This document shows, one piece after another, positions 21,610-32,447 of a stretch of 64,000 bases of DNA. Positions within the stretch are counted from its first letter, which is position 1. Every line of letters begins with the position of its first letter. Position numbers and translations under genes: made by a program. This DNA comes from Macrotrachela quadricornifera (taxonomy: Eukaryota > Rotifera > Eurotatoria > Philodinida > Philodinidae). The notes beneath the pieces were generated by a model. It worked only from the letters and a program-made list of their open reading frames with translations, did not search any database and had not been told where the DNA came from. Location: assembly GCA_022393335.1 (NCBI GenBank), contig JAJEKB010020874.1, forward strand, positions 69,301 to 133,300. The letters are read 5' to 3'.

Positions 21610-22485
21610 TGAGAATGAACCATCTAAAACAAATAAAAAAAAAATTTTTTTCGTTGATAAAATACTTAGTTTATCACTTGAATGATCATATATACCTAAA
21701 ATAAATAAAAACAAATTTTTTTAAGAATTATTATACTTACTTGTCCAATTACATATATAAATGGACATAAAATAAATAAAAAAAACTTTTTTTTAATAAT
21801 TATTTTACTTGGCCATTTAAATATATAGATGGGCCTAAAATAAATGAAAACAAATTTTTTTAATAAATATTATACTTGTTCAATTACATATATAAATGAA
21901 CACAAAATAAATTTAAAAAAAAATTTTTATTTAATATTATACCTACTTGGCCATTTACATATATAAATGGACATTAAAAAGATAAAAAAATTTTTTTTAA
22001 TAATTATTTTACTTCCCATGTGAAAGAAAACGGCGTCGTAAACGGCCTTAAGCGGTGCAACACGACGAAAAACGACGCCGTTACGGGCCGTTTTACGTGA
22101 GCTCGTAAAACGGTGGAAATAGGGCGAAAGATGATGGCCGTTTTCTAGCAAAAAAAACGGCCCGTAAAACGAGCTGCCGGATTACGGCGAAATACTATGA
22201 CAATTAGTGCCTTAATACGCCGTGTTTTAGCCGTTTCAGGCCGTATAAGACGCCGTTTCCGACGGTCGGAATGATGAACATGGGTTACTTGGCCATTCGC
22301 ATATATAAATGGATCTAAAATAAATAAAACAAAAATTTTTTATTTAATATTGTACTTACCTGCCCATTTACATATATAGATGGGCCTAAAATAAATAAAA
22401 AAATTTTTTTTAATAATTATTTTACTTACTTGGCCATTTATATATATAAATGGAACTAAAATAAATAAAAGACAAATTTTTTATA
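21610..22485. repeat. 68-71-bp tandem array interrupted by a MITE
   Basis: Units carry 'CCTAAAATAAATAAAAACAAATTTTTT' and 'ACTTGGCCATTTACATATATAAATGG'. Anchors lie near 21697, 21765, 21833, 21901 and 21971, then after the 22017-22287 element near 22313, 22384 and 22453. Each unit contains a near-palindromic 'CCATTTACATATATAAATGG'. A diverged unit may also occur at 17390-17470. Confidence 0.8.
22017..22287. mobile_element. CG-rich MITE, copy A, inserted in the 68-bp array
   Basis: It starts CCCATGTGAAAGAAAACG and ends GATGAACATGGG, filled with ACGGCGT/CGTTTT words and the shared centre CCGTTTTACGTGAGCTCG. Array sequence 'TTATTTTACTT' on the left resumes as 'TTACTTGGCC' on the right, so the insertion postdates the array. 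No coding potential is present. Confidence 0.75.
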
Positions 22486-22489
22486 ATTG

Positions 22490-22720
22490 GATGTAATAAT
22501 GCTGTAAAACGACAGAAAAACGATAGTCGTAAAGGCAGCTGTACGACAATCATAAGACAGTCGTTTCCGGTAACACTGAAACGGTCATCTTAAACGACGT
22601 CGTTTATGGTCGTATTTCACCGTTTTACAGTGCTTCGTAAACGGTCATCGTAACGGCAGCCATTTTTCGCCGTTTTGCACCGTTTAAGACCGTTGACGGC
22701 GTCGTTTTCTTTCACATGGG
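22490..22720. mobile_element. CG-rich MITE, copy B, abutting an F-box/LRR-like exon
   Basis: It ends CGTTTTCTTTCACATGGG, the exact reverse complement of the left end of copy A, with related internal words ('AAACGGTCATCGTAACGGCAG'). The left end near 22490 is not sharp. Its right end touches coding sequence at 22722. Copies A and B may also be two arms of one ~700-bp foldback unit (22017-22720). Confidence 0.65.
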
Positions 22721-22721
22721 T

Positions 22722-23162
22722 TGTTTATATTTACTTGATGGTAATTTTAATAATCTTGGTAAACTTTATGTTAATATATTAACTATTAATTCAATTGAAA
22801 CAATAGATATTAAAGTAAGTTAATTTATGTTATAACAAATCAATCAAATTTTTTTTTTCTAGAAAAAATTAATTAATTTAAAATTGTTTTCATTAACATG
22901 TTATGATTGTACAATTATGTATAATCAATTAATTGAATTAATTATGTTACTTTTAAATATAATGCCAAATATAAATGAATTTTATTTAAATATTTTAATA
23001 AAACATCAAATAATGCTTGTTAATGATAATCATAATCATATTAAAAATCATATGATTAATCAATTATTAAATTTGAAAAAATTAGATATTAATATTCGTT
23101 ATGAAAATAATTTATTATTTATTATTGATGAGCAAAAAATAATAAAAAAAAAAGAAATTTAA
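22722..23162 (+). pseudogene. 3' end of an F-box/LRR-like gene (5' part missing)
   Basis: Two exons join in phase 0: 22722-22814 (donor AAA|GTAAGT) and 22863-23162 (acceptor TTTTTTTCTAG). The joined product reads 'CLYLLDGNFNNLGKLYVNIL', then 'NLKLFSLTCYDCTIMYNQLI', 'NIMPNINEFYLNILIK' and 'LLNLKKLDINIRYENN', ending at TAA. I recognise the C-terminal leucine-rich part of a family abundant in bdelloids, whose intact members start with an F-box (SCF ubiquitin ligase adaptor). Upstream is only MITE and satellite sequence, so the gene lost its 5' end. The retained exons are undamaged. A remote upstream exon cannot be excluded. Confidence 0.6.
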
Positions 23163-23659
23163 AATATAATAATGATTTATATTCTGTTTAAAAAGACATT
23201 GTCGAATAGAGAAAACTGTTTATTTTATATATTTGTTTATTTATTTTGCTGTTTTCTTTAAATAAAATTAATAGAAAATGAAAAATACTCAAACATTTCT
23301 CACTACTATTCTAGAATGATCACATTCAGATGAAAATATACTTTATTTATTTTTGTTTTTATCAATTGATTTATTTTTATATAAATAAACGATAATCATA
23401 AATAACATTAGATGATTATGATTTGCTCAAAAGAAAAAAAAACAAAATTTGGGTTATTAAATATAAAAGATATTTATAAAATATTTCAACTTGTTTGTAA
23501 TATTTTTTTTTTGGTTCATAATTCCAACACCAAGGTACAATAAACCATGTGCAAATATGCGGGCAATGATATTTTTTCAAGAGATCATATTACTATGTTT
23601 TAAATTAACATAAAAAATATATTTCATATCAAATAAAAAGCTAGTAGAAAATCAATTTT
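23163..23659. other. 3' flank of the F-box/LRR-like fragment
   Basis: AT-rich DNA with several AATAAA-like words; nothing further is recognised. Confidence 0.4.
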
Positions 23660-24359
23660 ATCAGTATCAGAGATGGGATCGGTTGGGCTTTTTCCTTAAC
23701 CGAACCGAGCATAACCGACCGATTTTTTAAAAACTCTCAACAGAACCGATCGTAACCGGGAAACTCCTTAACCGAACCGAACGTAACCGACCGACTCTAA
23801 AAAACTCTTAAACTAAGTGGAACTGAACCTAATTTAGGAAGAGTGAAGTTTATTGATGTAAATGATGGCATTAATGCTTCATAAAATGACAGTCAAGTAT
23901 ATACAAATCTTTATAATTTATTTTTATTTAATTCTTTACAGCAATTCGGTTTTCCGAGGAAAATAGCTTCAATATATTAAGTTTTATGCATGTCCACGCT
24001 CAATAAATGCGTTCATTGATATTTTCAGAATTTGCAGCTCTTTGTTTTTCTTTCTGTTGTTTGTATCATCGCATGGTAGGTCTTTTATCACATCGAACTG
24101 AATAGTTGCTCGAGCCTGTCTTTCTCTGTGTTACACGTATTGTACAGTCACAACGAAATAAAGAACCAAAGTTTTAATTTTTTCTTTTACATCCTTTTCG
24201 TAGTATTATCTTTCACTCTATCTTTTCATTTGCATGAAGGATGAGGATGTGAGTCAATAAAGGAAAACAAAGTATAGATTTATCTAATCAGTTATCAACA
24301 CACTATACATGCCATAGATGGTCCAAATAGTAGGATCAAAAGATGGCGTTTGAAATGAT

Positions 24360-24737
24360 ATTTGGAATGTCAATAGTAAATGCTTATTTGATTTCAAAGA
24401 AAATTATGACACAAGCCGTATGACGATGCTACAGTTTCGTGAAAGTCTTGTGCAATCCTTACTTCTTGATGTGCCATTCGAGAATATAAAATCTAGCCCG
24501 AGAGAACCTTCAGCAAGCCGAATGAAGCGCAAACTCACGGATCATGAGCTCGAAGAGATAGAAGGATCTGACCGCGATGTCTGAAGACGCTATGCTGACT
24601 GCTACGCGAAAGTTGGACAACAACAATCAAAGGAAGGAAATAATGCGACAGCAAAGAAAGTAAAAACGTTCTGTTCAGATTGTGACAAATTTTATTGTCT
24701 TGGTTGCTTCAACGAGAAACATCATGCTATCCAATAA
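24360..24737 (+). pseudogene. C-terminal part of a piggyBac-type transposase, one in-frame stop
   Basis: The frame contains 'CLFDFKENYDTSRMTMLQF', 'FRESLVQSLL', and a cysteine-rich tail 'RRYADCYAKV...FCSDCDKFYCLGCFNEKHH', ending at TAA 24735-24737. This is the end of the DDE_Tnp_1_7 domain plus the zinc-binding cysteine-rich domain of piggyBac transposases. A TGA at 24582-24584 stands where the family has Arg (CGA to TGA is one transition). The larger N-terminal part with the catalytic Asp residues is missing or unrecognisable. It is not functional. Confidence 0.82.
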
Positions 24738-24769
24738 ATAGTTCAAACAATAGCGAGACAGAGTAAATA

Positions 24770-25112
24770 CACTGAAAAAAATAGATAGCATATGAAATCC
24801 TTTTTATGCTAAAAGGGATTTCAACATTTGCAACCAATTCGAAACCTTTTTTAGTTTCGTATAATACTACGAAACCTTCAAATAGTTTTCTGAATGCTTG
24901 AGAAGTCTGTAAGGTTTTGCAGAAACTCGGGAAATTTTGTAAAGGTTTCGTAGCATTATACAAAACCTTACGGAGACTTCTCAAGCATCCAGGAAACTTT
25001 TTGAAGATTTCGTACTATTGTATGAAACTAAAAAATGGTTTCGAATTGGCTGCAAATCCCGAAATCCCATTTAGCATAAAAAAGGATTTCGTATGCTACC
25101 TTATTTTTCAGT
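24770..25112. mobile_element. Palindromic MITE (CACTGAAAAA ends, TA target duplication)
   Basis: It starts CACTGAAAAAAATAGATAGC and ends, reversed, CACTGAAAAATAAGGTAGC. The arms continue inverted for about 150 bp ('GAAATCCTTTTTATGCTAAA', 'GAATGCTTGAGAAGTCT'). TA flanks it at 24768-24769 and 25113-25114. It lies inside the piggyBac-derived segment, between the transposase remnant and the piggyBac 3' end, so it inserted last. Confidence 0.86.
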
Positions 25113-25204
25113 GTAGTAGAGTATGTGTAAACTTGTGATCGAAAAAAACAAGGAAAAGAGTATTTGCTCTTCAGTTTCTTCTGAAAATGTGGTGGGTCCC
25201 ACCA

Positions 25205-25231
25205 GTGCACTCATCGCCGTGAAAGGGTTAA
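25205..25231. mobile_element. piggyBac 3' terminus with TTAA
   Basis: The sequence GTGCACTCATCGCCGTGAAAGGG followed by TTAA (25228-25231) has the CCCTTT...-type end and TTAA target site of piggyBac elements. It lies downstream of the transposase remnant in the expected orientation. No matching left end was found, so the piggyBac copy is 5'-truncated. Confidence 0.7.
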
Positions 25232-25568
25232 TCAAAAATAATCTTTTTACAATCTTTTGAAAGAAAAAATAAAACAATTTTACATTAATTTAATTTAACT
25301 TCATGTAATTGATGAAGTGTTTGTTGATACATAACAACTCACTGAGCTGCAATAAAAAAATAATTTCGATTCTTTGCAACCGAATCGAATATAACCGACC
25401 GAATTTTTTAAAAAATGTCAACCGAACTGACCGTAACCGAAAAAATCTTTAACCGAACCGAATGCAACCGATCGAGTTTTTAAAATGTTAACAACCGAAC
25501 CGGTTTCGGTTACGGTCGGTCGGTTCGGTTCGGTCAAAAACCGAACCGGTCCCATCTCTGATCAGTAT

Positions 25569-26300
25569 TAATCTTTAATTTTTTTTTATTGATTATTTTT
25601 ATAAAATTCTACATATGTTCTATGATTCCTATTAATTAATATAAATATTTTTACTTGAATTTCACTATGCAAAAAGAATTTTGATTGATAGATTAGAATA
25701 AAAAAAACAATCTAGAAAAAATGCAGATAAGAATTGCAACTGATTAAGTTCATATAAATAGATATAACCAAAAAAATGTTTTCATGATATGTCTATATAG
25801 AAAAAAAAAAGTTTAGTTGTAATAGAATTCAAATGAAAATAATATCATTTCTATTAAATTATTGATTTATCAACTTGATATAAAAGAGATAAAAGTCTTT
25901 ATGTGAGTAAAAATTCAAAATTTCAATTTCAAAAGTCTGGTATTCATTTCCGATATTGATGATCTAGATCAATCTCAGATTCACGTGACTATTACAATGT
26001 GATCTTTCAATAAATGTGTGTTCTATATTTTCATCTGACAATGACCTAAATGAATATCCGTCTTTTTCTCGTGTGTCATATTCGTCTAGACTAATTGAAG
26101 ATAGTATGTAATGTCAATTTCGACAAGAATATATATATATGATGAATTCATTTTGAATTAACTCAATCTGATTCACTTCATATTGTTCATTTCATTCATC
26201 ATTTATTTTCTGTAAGTTCAGTTTGTTTGTTTTTTCGTTTTATTTATTTTCAAGAAAATGAATTTAAATGAAAAACTAATGTTATCTCTTTATTTTAGAT
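25569..26300. other. Intergenic DNA upstream of the PI31-like gene
   Basis: AT-rich, without coding motifs. The promoter of the gene at 27465 may lie here. A (TA)n-like 'AGAATATATATATATGATG' lies at about 26127-26145. Confidence 0.35.
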
Positions 26301-26341
26301 TATTCATCAGTTGTTATTATCTGTGTTTATTGTAAAAAAAG
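26301..26341 (+). other. Possible 5'-UTR exon of the PI31-like gene
   Basis: A segment bounded by an acceptor-like CTTTATTTTAG and a strong donor AG|GTAAGT (26342). It has no long open frame. If real, the following 1.1-kb intron (26342-27461) is far longer than the others and contains a transposon-like stretch (about 26570-27360, with the palindrome GTGTACTCACTTTTTGAGTACAC near its end). Confidence 0.35.
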
Positions 26342-27464
26342 GTAAGTTTCTTATTTAAATAAATGCGGAAACCTCGGATTTAAATCCGAGCGTTATGTGT
26401 ACTTCAAAAAGCGGAAATAAACATTCACTTTGTTTTTTATTGAATGTATTTAATCATACAACTACTTTGATATGAATATCTACTTCATCACTAAGGCATA
26501 CTTATGGAAATAAAAGAAATCTCTTAGTAAATTATCAATAGCCTTAATTTATTCAACAATAAAAAGTTCTAACAGCAGTGTCAGTATATGGGAGTTTTTC
26601 ATAGTTTTCGGACAATGTAATGTTGAGGAAACCTCAAACGCACCATATTTACCCCCTATCATTATTTAAAGCTCTTGACAAAATCTATCTACTCCAAAAA
26701 AACTAGGTAAGAGGAGTTATTTTTAAATGAATTTGTGTTTGTATTTAGCGGGTTTACGATCTTCAGCAACCTCATGAATCTATAAGAGATATATGATAGA
26801 TACAGATACCAGTATTTTCATAATAGCTCACCAATATTAATAGCTATCGAATTCGAGTTTTTACCATTCGATAGTCCTTTTTACTAGCTACAAAACCAGG
26901 CATCTGGGAAACCCCAAAACCACTAGTCATTTGAGACATCTAGGCAATTTTGTTTCTGGATATAGTTTTTGTGCATTTTAAACATTTTTCAGGTAATGTT
27001 TCGTTAGAAAACTACAATTTGGTTCAAAACTAATATCATATTCGGAATCAGCGTTAAAAACTGAGTCGATTCATATATGTTTTAAATAATTCTGAGAAAA
27101 ATATTTTTTTTGAAAAAAAACCCTGTACCTCCCCTCAGGGATGGTCTGGTCAATGATGACAATTTTTTCGATAGCTCAGTCATTTCTTGACGGATCATTC
27201 TCATCTTCGAACTCGACCGAGATATTAATGAGACAATTCTGTGTAGAAAATTTCAGCTCAATCGGATGTAATTGTGAAGAGTTATCGTGTTAACGGCCGG
27301 ACGGACACTGACCGATTCTAGAGTGTACTCACTTTTTGAGTACACAAAAAGATATTGTTAATAAGTTGCTGGTTTAAAATATTGGAGAGGAGAAATAATG
27401 CTGATAAAAATTTATTAAGTAACAAATATTTTATTAATTAATGATTTATTTTTATTTCTAGATA

Positions 27465-28104
27465 ATGATGGAAATATTAAGAATTCCGTTTCTTGGATCT
27501 CTTTTACGTGAATATGCAAACAAATACGAACATCCAAGAGAGAAATTAATCGTTTTGGTTCACTGGACGTTTATAAAAAACCTTTTTTTTATTTTAAAGG
27601 AGGACGATGAAGTAAGAAATATTTTTAATCTCATTTAATTGACCATCGTTATTCATAGAATAAGGATCTTATGGATTGGATAAAAAACGATAATGGTTCA
27701 TTTGATATTGTTTATTTTCAAGATGGTTTTATCATACAAACTGAACAATATTTTGATAAAGAAAATTTCTATATTCAATTCAAAACGGTAAGTATCAAAT
27801 ATAATACATTATAGGTTTAATTCGTTCATTCATATTCATTTATAGAATGAAAATGATCATCTATTTCTACAAATATCAGTTAATGATTATGTTAATGAAC
27901 ATGATGGGTAATTTTAGCAAATTTCTTCGTTATGAATGATTTTATTGTGAAAATTCTTTTTTTTCTAGATCTTTAAAATGTGTTGATAAATTCATATCAG
28001 AGATTAAAGGGCAAATTAAGGAATGTTTTCGAAGAAAACAAGAGCGGATTAACAATATTATGAAAAGTATTGGGACAACAATAAAAATAACATTTGTTAA
28101 GTAA
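27465..28104 (+). CDS. PI31/PSMF1-like protein, FP domain only
   Basis: Exons 27465-27611, 27659-27787, 27846-27907 and 27969-28104 join to 157 codons plus stop. All introns are 47-61 bp with GT...AG. The product opens 'MMEILRIPFL', then has 'REKLIVLVHWTFIKN', 'DGFIIQTEQYFDKENFYIQF' and 'LFLQISVNDYVNEHDGS'. It ends in a basic helix 'KECFRRKQERINNI'. The pattern matches the N-terminal FP (PI31) domain of the proteasome regulator PSMF1/PI31, which also mediates dimerisation and F-box protein (Fbxo7) binding. The proline-rich C-terminus with the HbYX end that contacts the 20S proteasome is absent, so classic proteasome binding is not expected. The start lies 3 bp after an acceptor (TTTCTAG), suggesting a 5'-UTR intron or trans-splicing. 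AATAAA lies at 28197-28202. Family assignment is by pattern and moderately sure; the exon structure is well supported. Confidence 0.72.
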
Positions 28105-29849
28105 CAAAAGTAAGAGAAACAAATGTTAATATTTTATTTATGTTTATTATTATTTTTTAGTAATAATAATCAATAATATATTTCATCATTATCATAAATA
28201 AATGTTGTTTATCTTGAATTAAAAAAAAAAAAAAGAAAACGTCATTATTTCATCGTTAAATTTTCACTGTATATATAAATAAATATAGTAAAAATAGATT
28301 AGTTATGTAAATAAAATTCAACATGATTTAGAAAAAGTGAATAATATAAGAAAGTCATTAGAATATTTCTCGAATAACTTGACTTTATTTTTAACTATTT
28401 AAACTTATTTGTTATTTGTCAAGAGAAATGCATAAATTTCAATTTATTATAACATTTAAAATAAATCTTTTCAGCAAGTGAAACAAACGATTCGTCTAAT
28501 TATGATAACTTTCCAATTTGATTTTTTTTCTCTGTGCAGCTTTATTTTATGTGGACCAGTCAAATAATCATTTGAGTTGAAATAATTTTTAAGTTCTACT
28601 TATATGTACTATTGATGGTACATTTGGCTTCTTTGTGGTCAAGTTTTTATTCACATACCCATAAGTTACGAAAATAAAAAAATAAAAAAAAAACATTCGA
28701 TCATGTTATCTTACATTTTTCTTTTATTTCTCTTATTGGTTGAAATCACATGAGTTATGAAACAATTGTTTGAAATGGAACGATTTGTTGAAATTATGCA
28801 ATATAAATTTGCTGATCTTTTAGTAAAAAGAATTTGTAGTAAAATCTTTTATTCTTAATATATCAATATGTTAAAGTTTCTTCAGAAAAATGATTAGAAA
28901 ATCAATAGAAGTTACTGTGCTGATATATCTATATAGCCTTTCGCTGAGGGCCTGCTTGCCTTTCTCTTACCTTGCTTTCTTCTATTCTCCTTATCCTATC
29001 TCTTTTGTTATTTCATATGCTATCCTCTCTGTTTTTCTTCTCTATTTAAGTGTGTATTGTATGTGGCACAGCTGCACTGTGGAGGTGCCGGATAGTCAAT
29101 AGACATCATTACCGAGAGTGGTAGTAAGCTACTCAAGTTTGTCTTTACAATTACATGCGATAAACATATAGTTTTTTATTCACGACTTGAAGAGATGATT
29201 ATGAACAATAATATTCAGTATAATTGGAAGAAAACAGAACATCTAATAGCATTTGATTTTTGAAAAAAAAAGTTAAAAGAGAAAATGGACAAATGATTCA
29301 TAAAGTAACTGAAAAAGAATCTATGAAATCAGTGTATATAGAAAACTTATATCTAAGAATTTTGGTTTCAGAAAGTCAAGACAGCATTAAAATAATAGTA
29401 TTGTTCATAACTTCCTGTTAAATATCGAAAAGAGAAAGTTATTTTCCATCCTCTAATTATGTATCACACCAATTTGTATTATATTATCAAAAGGTTAAGA
29501 CAAAAAAATTTTTTTTTCATTTTTATTTGTCATACACAGAGATTCGTCAATATTTAGTTTAAATCAATAATTGAAAAAAATATCAGACGAGCATTATTAG
29601 ATTTATGACTAGTGTTTTTATGATAGGATTAGAGATTCCTAAAGCTGTATATTTTGAACAAGTTAAACAAAAATTGCAGGATGAAATGCACACATATATA
29701 GATATTTAATTAAAGACTGAGAAAAACAATTAACGTCATGTTAGTAAATGGTAATATTTACAAAGAAGAAAATTGATAACATACAAAATATCGACCAGCT
29801 TTTTTTCTCTTGATTGTCTTATGAATATCAACATGTACATCGTTCATAT
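28105..29849. other. Intergenic DNA, nothing supported
   Basis: 3' flank of the PI31-like gene and AT-rich DNA. A less AT-rich, pyrimidine-rich segment at 28925-29110 ('GAGGGCCTGCTTGCC', 'GCTGCACTGTGGAGGTGCCG') may be a transposon piece but has no identified ends. Confidence 0.35.
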
Positions 29850-29850
29850 A

Positions 29851-30262
29851 TACAGGGTGTAACACAATTATAGCCCCCCCCCCTATGTCATTGTTTTGTT
29901 TCTATGAAAACGAATAGTTAGATCAAATGTAAACAGTGATTCTGATAGCTCTCGAAGTCCTCTATCGAATGCAGTATATTTGAGACTTTTTAATGTGACT
30001 TCGCTATGTAGGGTTTTTGAAAATACGCAAGACCCCATTTTTGATCTTTCGAAGGGCTTGTCAGACAACATTCTCAATGTATCCATTGGATAGAGTTAAA
30101 AATTCTTAGCAAAATGAGTGGTCGTACGGCTCTGGGTCACTTTCCAATGAAAAGTTATGCCTTTGACAAAAGTCGAAAAAAACGTGTTTTTAGCCGATTT
30201 TCACAATTTTTGATCATTTTTCAGTTTTTTTCGACTTTTATCAAAAGCATAACTTATCTCAG
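29851..30262. mobile_element. Transposon-end-like segment before the LRR gene
   Basis: It begins ATACAGGGTGTAACACAATTATAG followed by a C-run (about 29873-29884), similar in style to the CAGGGTGT end of the element at 18470. Near its right side, AAGTTATGCCTTTGACAAAAGTCG (30154-30177) is inverted as AAGTTATGCTTTTGATAAAAGTCG (about 30230-30255). No second terminus matching the left end was seen, so limits are tentative. Confidence 0.4.
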
Positions 30263-30267
30263 AAGAA

Positions 30268-30931
30268 ATGAAGCAAGTTGTAGAGGACTTGAGAGCAAAT
30301 CATCAGTTTAAAGAAGATTGCTTCGCTATTCATCAATTTCAAAACCTATCCAATGAAGAAGCTACGGCAATTGCCGAAGCTTTAAAAGTAAATTCTACTA
30401 TTGAATGTTTACTTTTTTTATCACCTTATAAATTTATCATACGAAGGTTTACGATGTATCCTTGAAGCAGTGAAAGTGAATAAGATGATCTCGTATTTAG
30501 CACTTGAAAAGCATAGCTTATGGGGTTGCTGTGAACTAGTAGCTGAGGTTCTACGTGTGAACACAAATTTAACCACTTTATGTCTAGAAGATGGTATAAT
30601 AGGAACCACCAATGAACTGAAAATGATTACTGAAGTACTGAAGGATAACAAATCAATAAGGAGTTTAGTACTGTTCAATAATACAATAGATGACGAAGGA
30701 GTCGAGTCTATTGGTGAAATGTTAAAAGTCAATAAAGCCTTAGAGACTTTGTCATTAAGTAGGAACTATATCACCGATCTAGGAGCAAAAGCTTTAGCAA
30801 AATATTTGAAGTTTAATTTTACTTTAAAATTGCTGACAGTTTCAGCTAATCATTTTACAGAAACCAGCGAAGGTGAAAAGGCTCTTTTTGAAGCTAAAAA
30901 TGATCCTTTAGAAATAATGTACTTTCTATAG
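30268..30931 (+). pseudogene. Leucine-rich-repeat protein (ribonuclease-inhibitor/NLRC3 style), one frameshift
   Basis: The ATG at 30268 opens a frame with 'FQNLSNEEATAIAEALKVN'. At the T7 run near 30413-30419 the reading continues one base later as 'LSYEGLRCILEAVKVN'. It then runs uninterrupted to TAG at 30929-30931. At least six RI-type repeats of ~28 residues are visible, marked 'ALKVNSTIECL', 'AVKVNKMISYLAL', 'VLRVNTNLTTLCL', 'VLKDNKSIRSLVL', 'MLKVNKALETLSL' and 'YLKFNFTLKLLTV'. The repeats probably form a protein-binding horseshoe, with no enzymatic domain. The single-base difference in a homopolymer could be a sequencing or assembly error, so the gene may be intact. An acceptor-like TTATCTCAG precedes the start. 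Related debris lies at 32448-32560. Confidence 0.75.
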
Positions 30932-32447
30932 TAGGCCTATCAACACCTATAGTGTTTGCATAACTATTCTGCTTTTGCTTTGTTTTATTTAAATATCGAC
31001 CAATGTTTGTAATCTTGGAGAAAGTTTTCTGATCGAAATGAATTGTCATGTTACTTGTACTTTTTGTCTGAACATTGTATGAAATTCTGTACGTATTTCT
31101 TTTTCTGAAAATAACTAATTATAATAAAACTCACACAGTTCAAATTATGCAATCTGAAATCACAATAGAACAGAAGTTGTTTCTGTATTGCTGCTAGTTA
31201 TCAATTGTCAAGATCTAAGTAAACTACTTATTTCTTGTGTACACTTGATCATCCGCCCTATGTCAAAAATCTCATCAGTTTTGTTGCTGTAGATTAAGTG
31301 ACTCTTCGTAACGGGCAAATTTTGATAAATAAAAAGGTGAGCAAACTTTGAATAAGTGGAGAGTAGGGATGTGAGAGTGAGTTCAAAGATAACTACCACA
31401 AGCCGAATTATGATATTTATCTTTCAACTGGCCTTCACCCCACTCGGGAAAAAAGAGGCGGTTTACAGAACCCATCTGAAAAGGTTCTGTAAATTTCTAA
31501 AAACATCCAAATGTGTCCAAAGTCTCAAAAAAAGAGTAAGACATTCGACAAAACTTTTTAAAGATTCTAGGTAGTATCCAGTAGCAGAACCATCTCTTAC
31601 GAAACATTTTTTTAGGGTTAGGTTTTGTACGGCAAAAAAAGATTCCCATGAGAAAATAGTATTTCACCCGAAAAATGTCACGTCAGATTAAACTGAGAGA
31701 TATTTAGAGAAAACATAATTTTATTTCTCCTACTTGGCTTCAACTTACTCTTCTCAGACTGAGAAATCCTTTCAAATATTTACTAACTATTTTTGATACC
31801 TATGATGGCCAAAATGTTGGAGATAAGATAAGGGTGAGAATTTGAAGTTGCCACCCTCACTCCTTAATATCCTTAGGATATGAATGCATATAGGTGGATA
31901 TATTTCAGCACATGCTCATGAGATTCTCCTCTTCAAAATCTTCCGATTGATATATAATAAGCTATATAAATACTCCGTTAGAGTTTTATTTTCTTAATAA
32001 ATTCTGGAAAATATTCGTTTTATTTTATCAAGAGATATCGAAAACCAAGCTTTTTTCAAGAAAACTCGGTTTTATTCTTCAAAGAAAAATTGGCAATAGG
32101 GAAAATATTTTATTTATACACAACTAACAGAACTCTATCGAATGTACCATTCAAATTTGCTTTTTATTCACTTTTAGTTTTGTTTTTCAATTTTTTATGT
32201 CAAACGGTACAATACGAGCGTAATTCACCCATATATGATTGTGCCATACTATATTCAATAATGAAAAAGTCTTCCATTTACCTATCGAAACTAAAGTTAC
32301 AAGAAAAAAAGCTATTCAACGCAGCCCCATCGGGACTAAAATGTGAAATTCACATATCTTCTTCAGCTTAATTATACTAATATAGAATACTTAAATTACC
32401 GTAGTTGGTATTTTGATCCTATTTGATGGTCTGAACAAGAATAGGAA
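30932..32447. other. Intergenic DNA, nothing supported
   Basis: AT-rich 3' flank of the LRR gene. Short open frames lack repeat signatures or other motifs. Confidence 0.4.

Larger units (their letters stand above)
23668..25560. mobile_element. hAT-type element with perfect 8-bp target duplication, host to nested insertions
   Basis: The ends are CAGAGATGGGATCGGTT and, reversed on the right, CAGAGATGGGACCGGTT. The identical 8-bp word ATCAGTAT flanks it at 23660-23667 and 25561-25568. Subterminal regions on both sides repeat AACCGAACCGAACGTAACCGACCGA-like words, often bound by the transposase in hAT elements. No hAT transposase is present. The middle is occupied by a piggyBac-derived segment which itself contains a palindromic MITE. 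The intact duplication suggests a fairly recent insertion. Confidence 0.9.

Noticed and set aside
28890..29102. 70-codon frame in a pyrimidine-rich, less AT-rich segment
   Set aside because: Hydrophobic and Tyr/Ser-rich composition follows from CT-rich DNA. No splice sites or conserved motif. More likely transposon-derived DNA.
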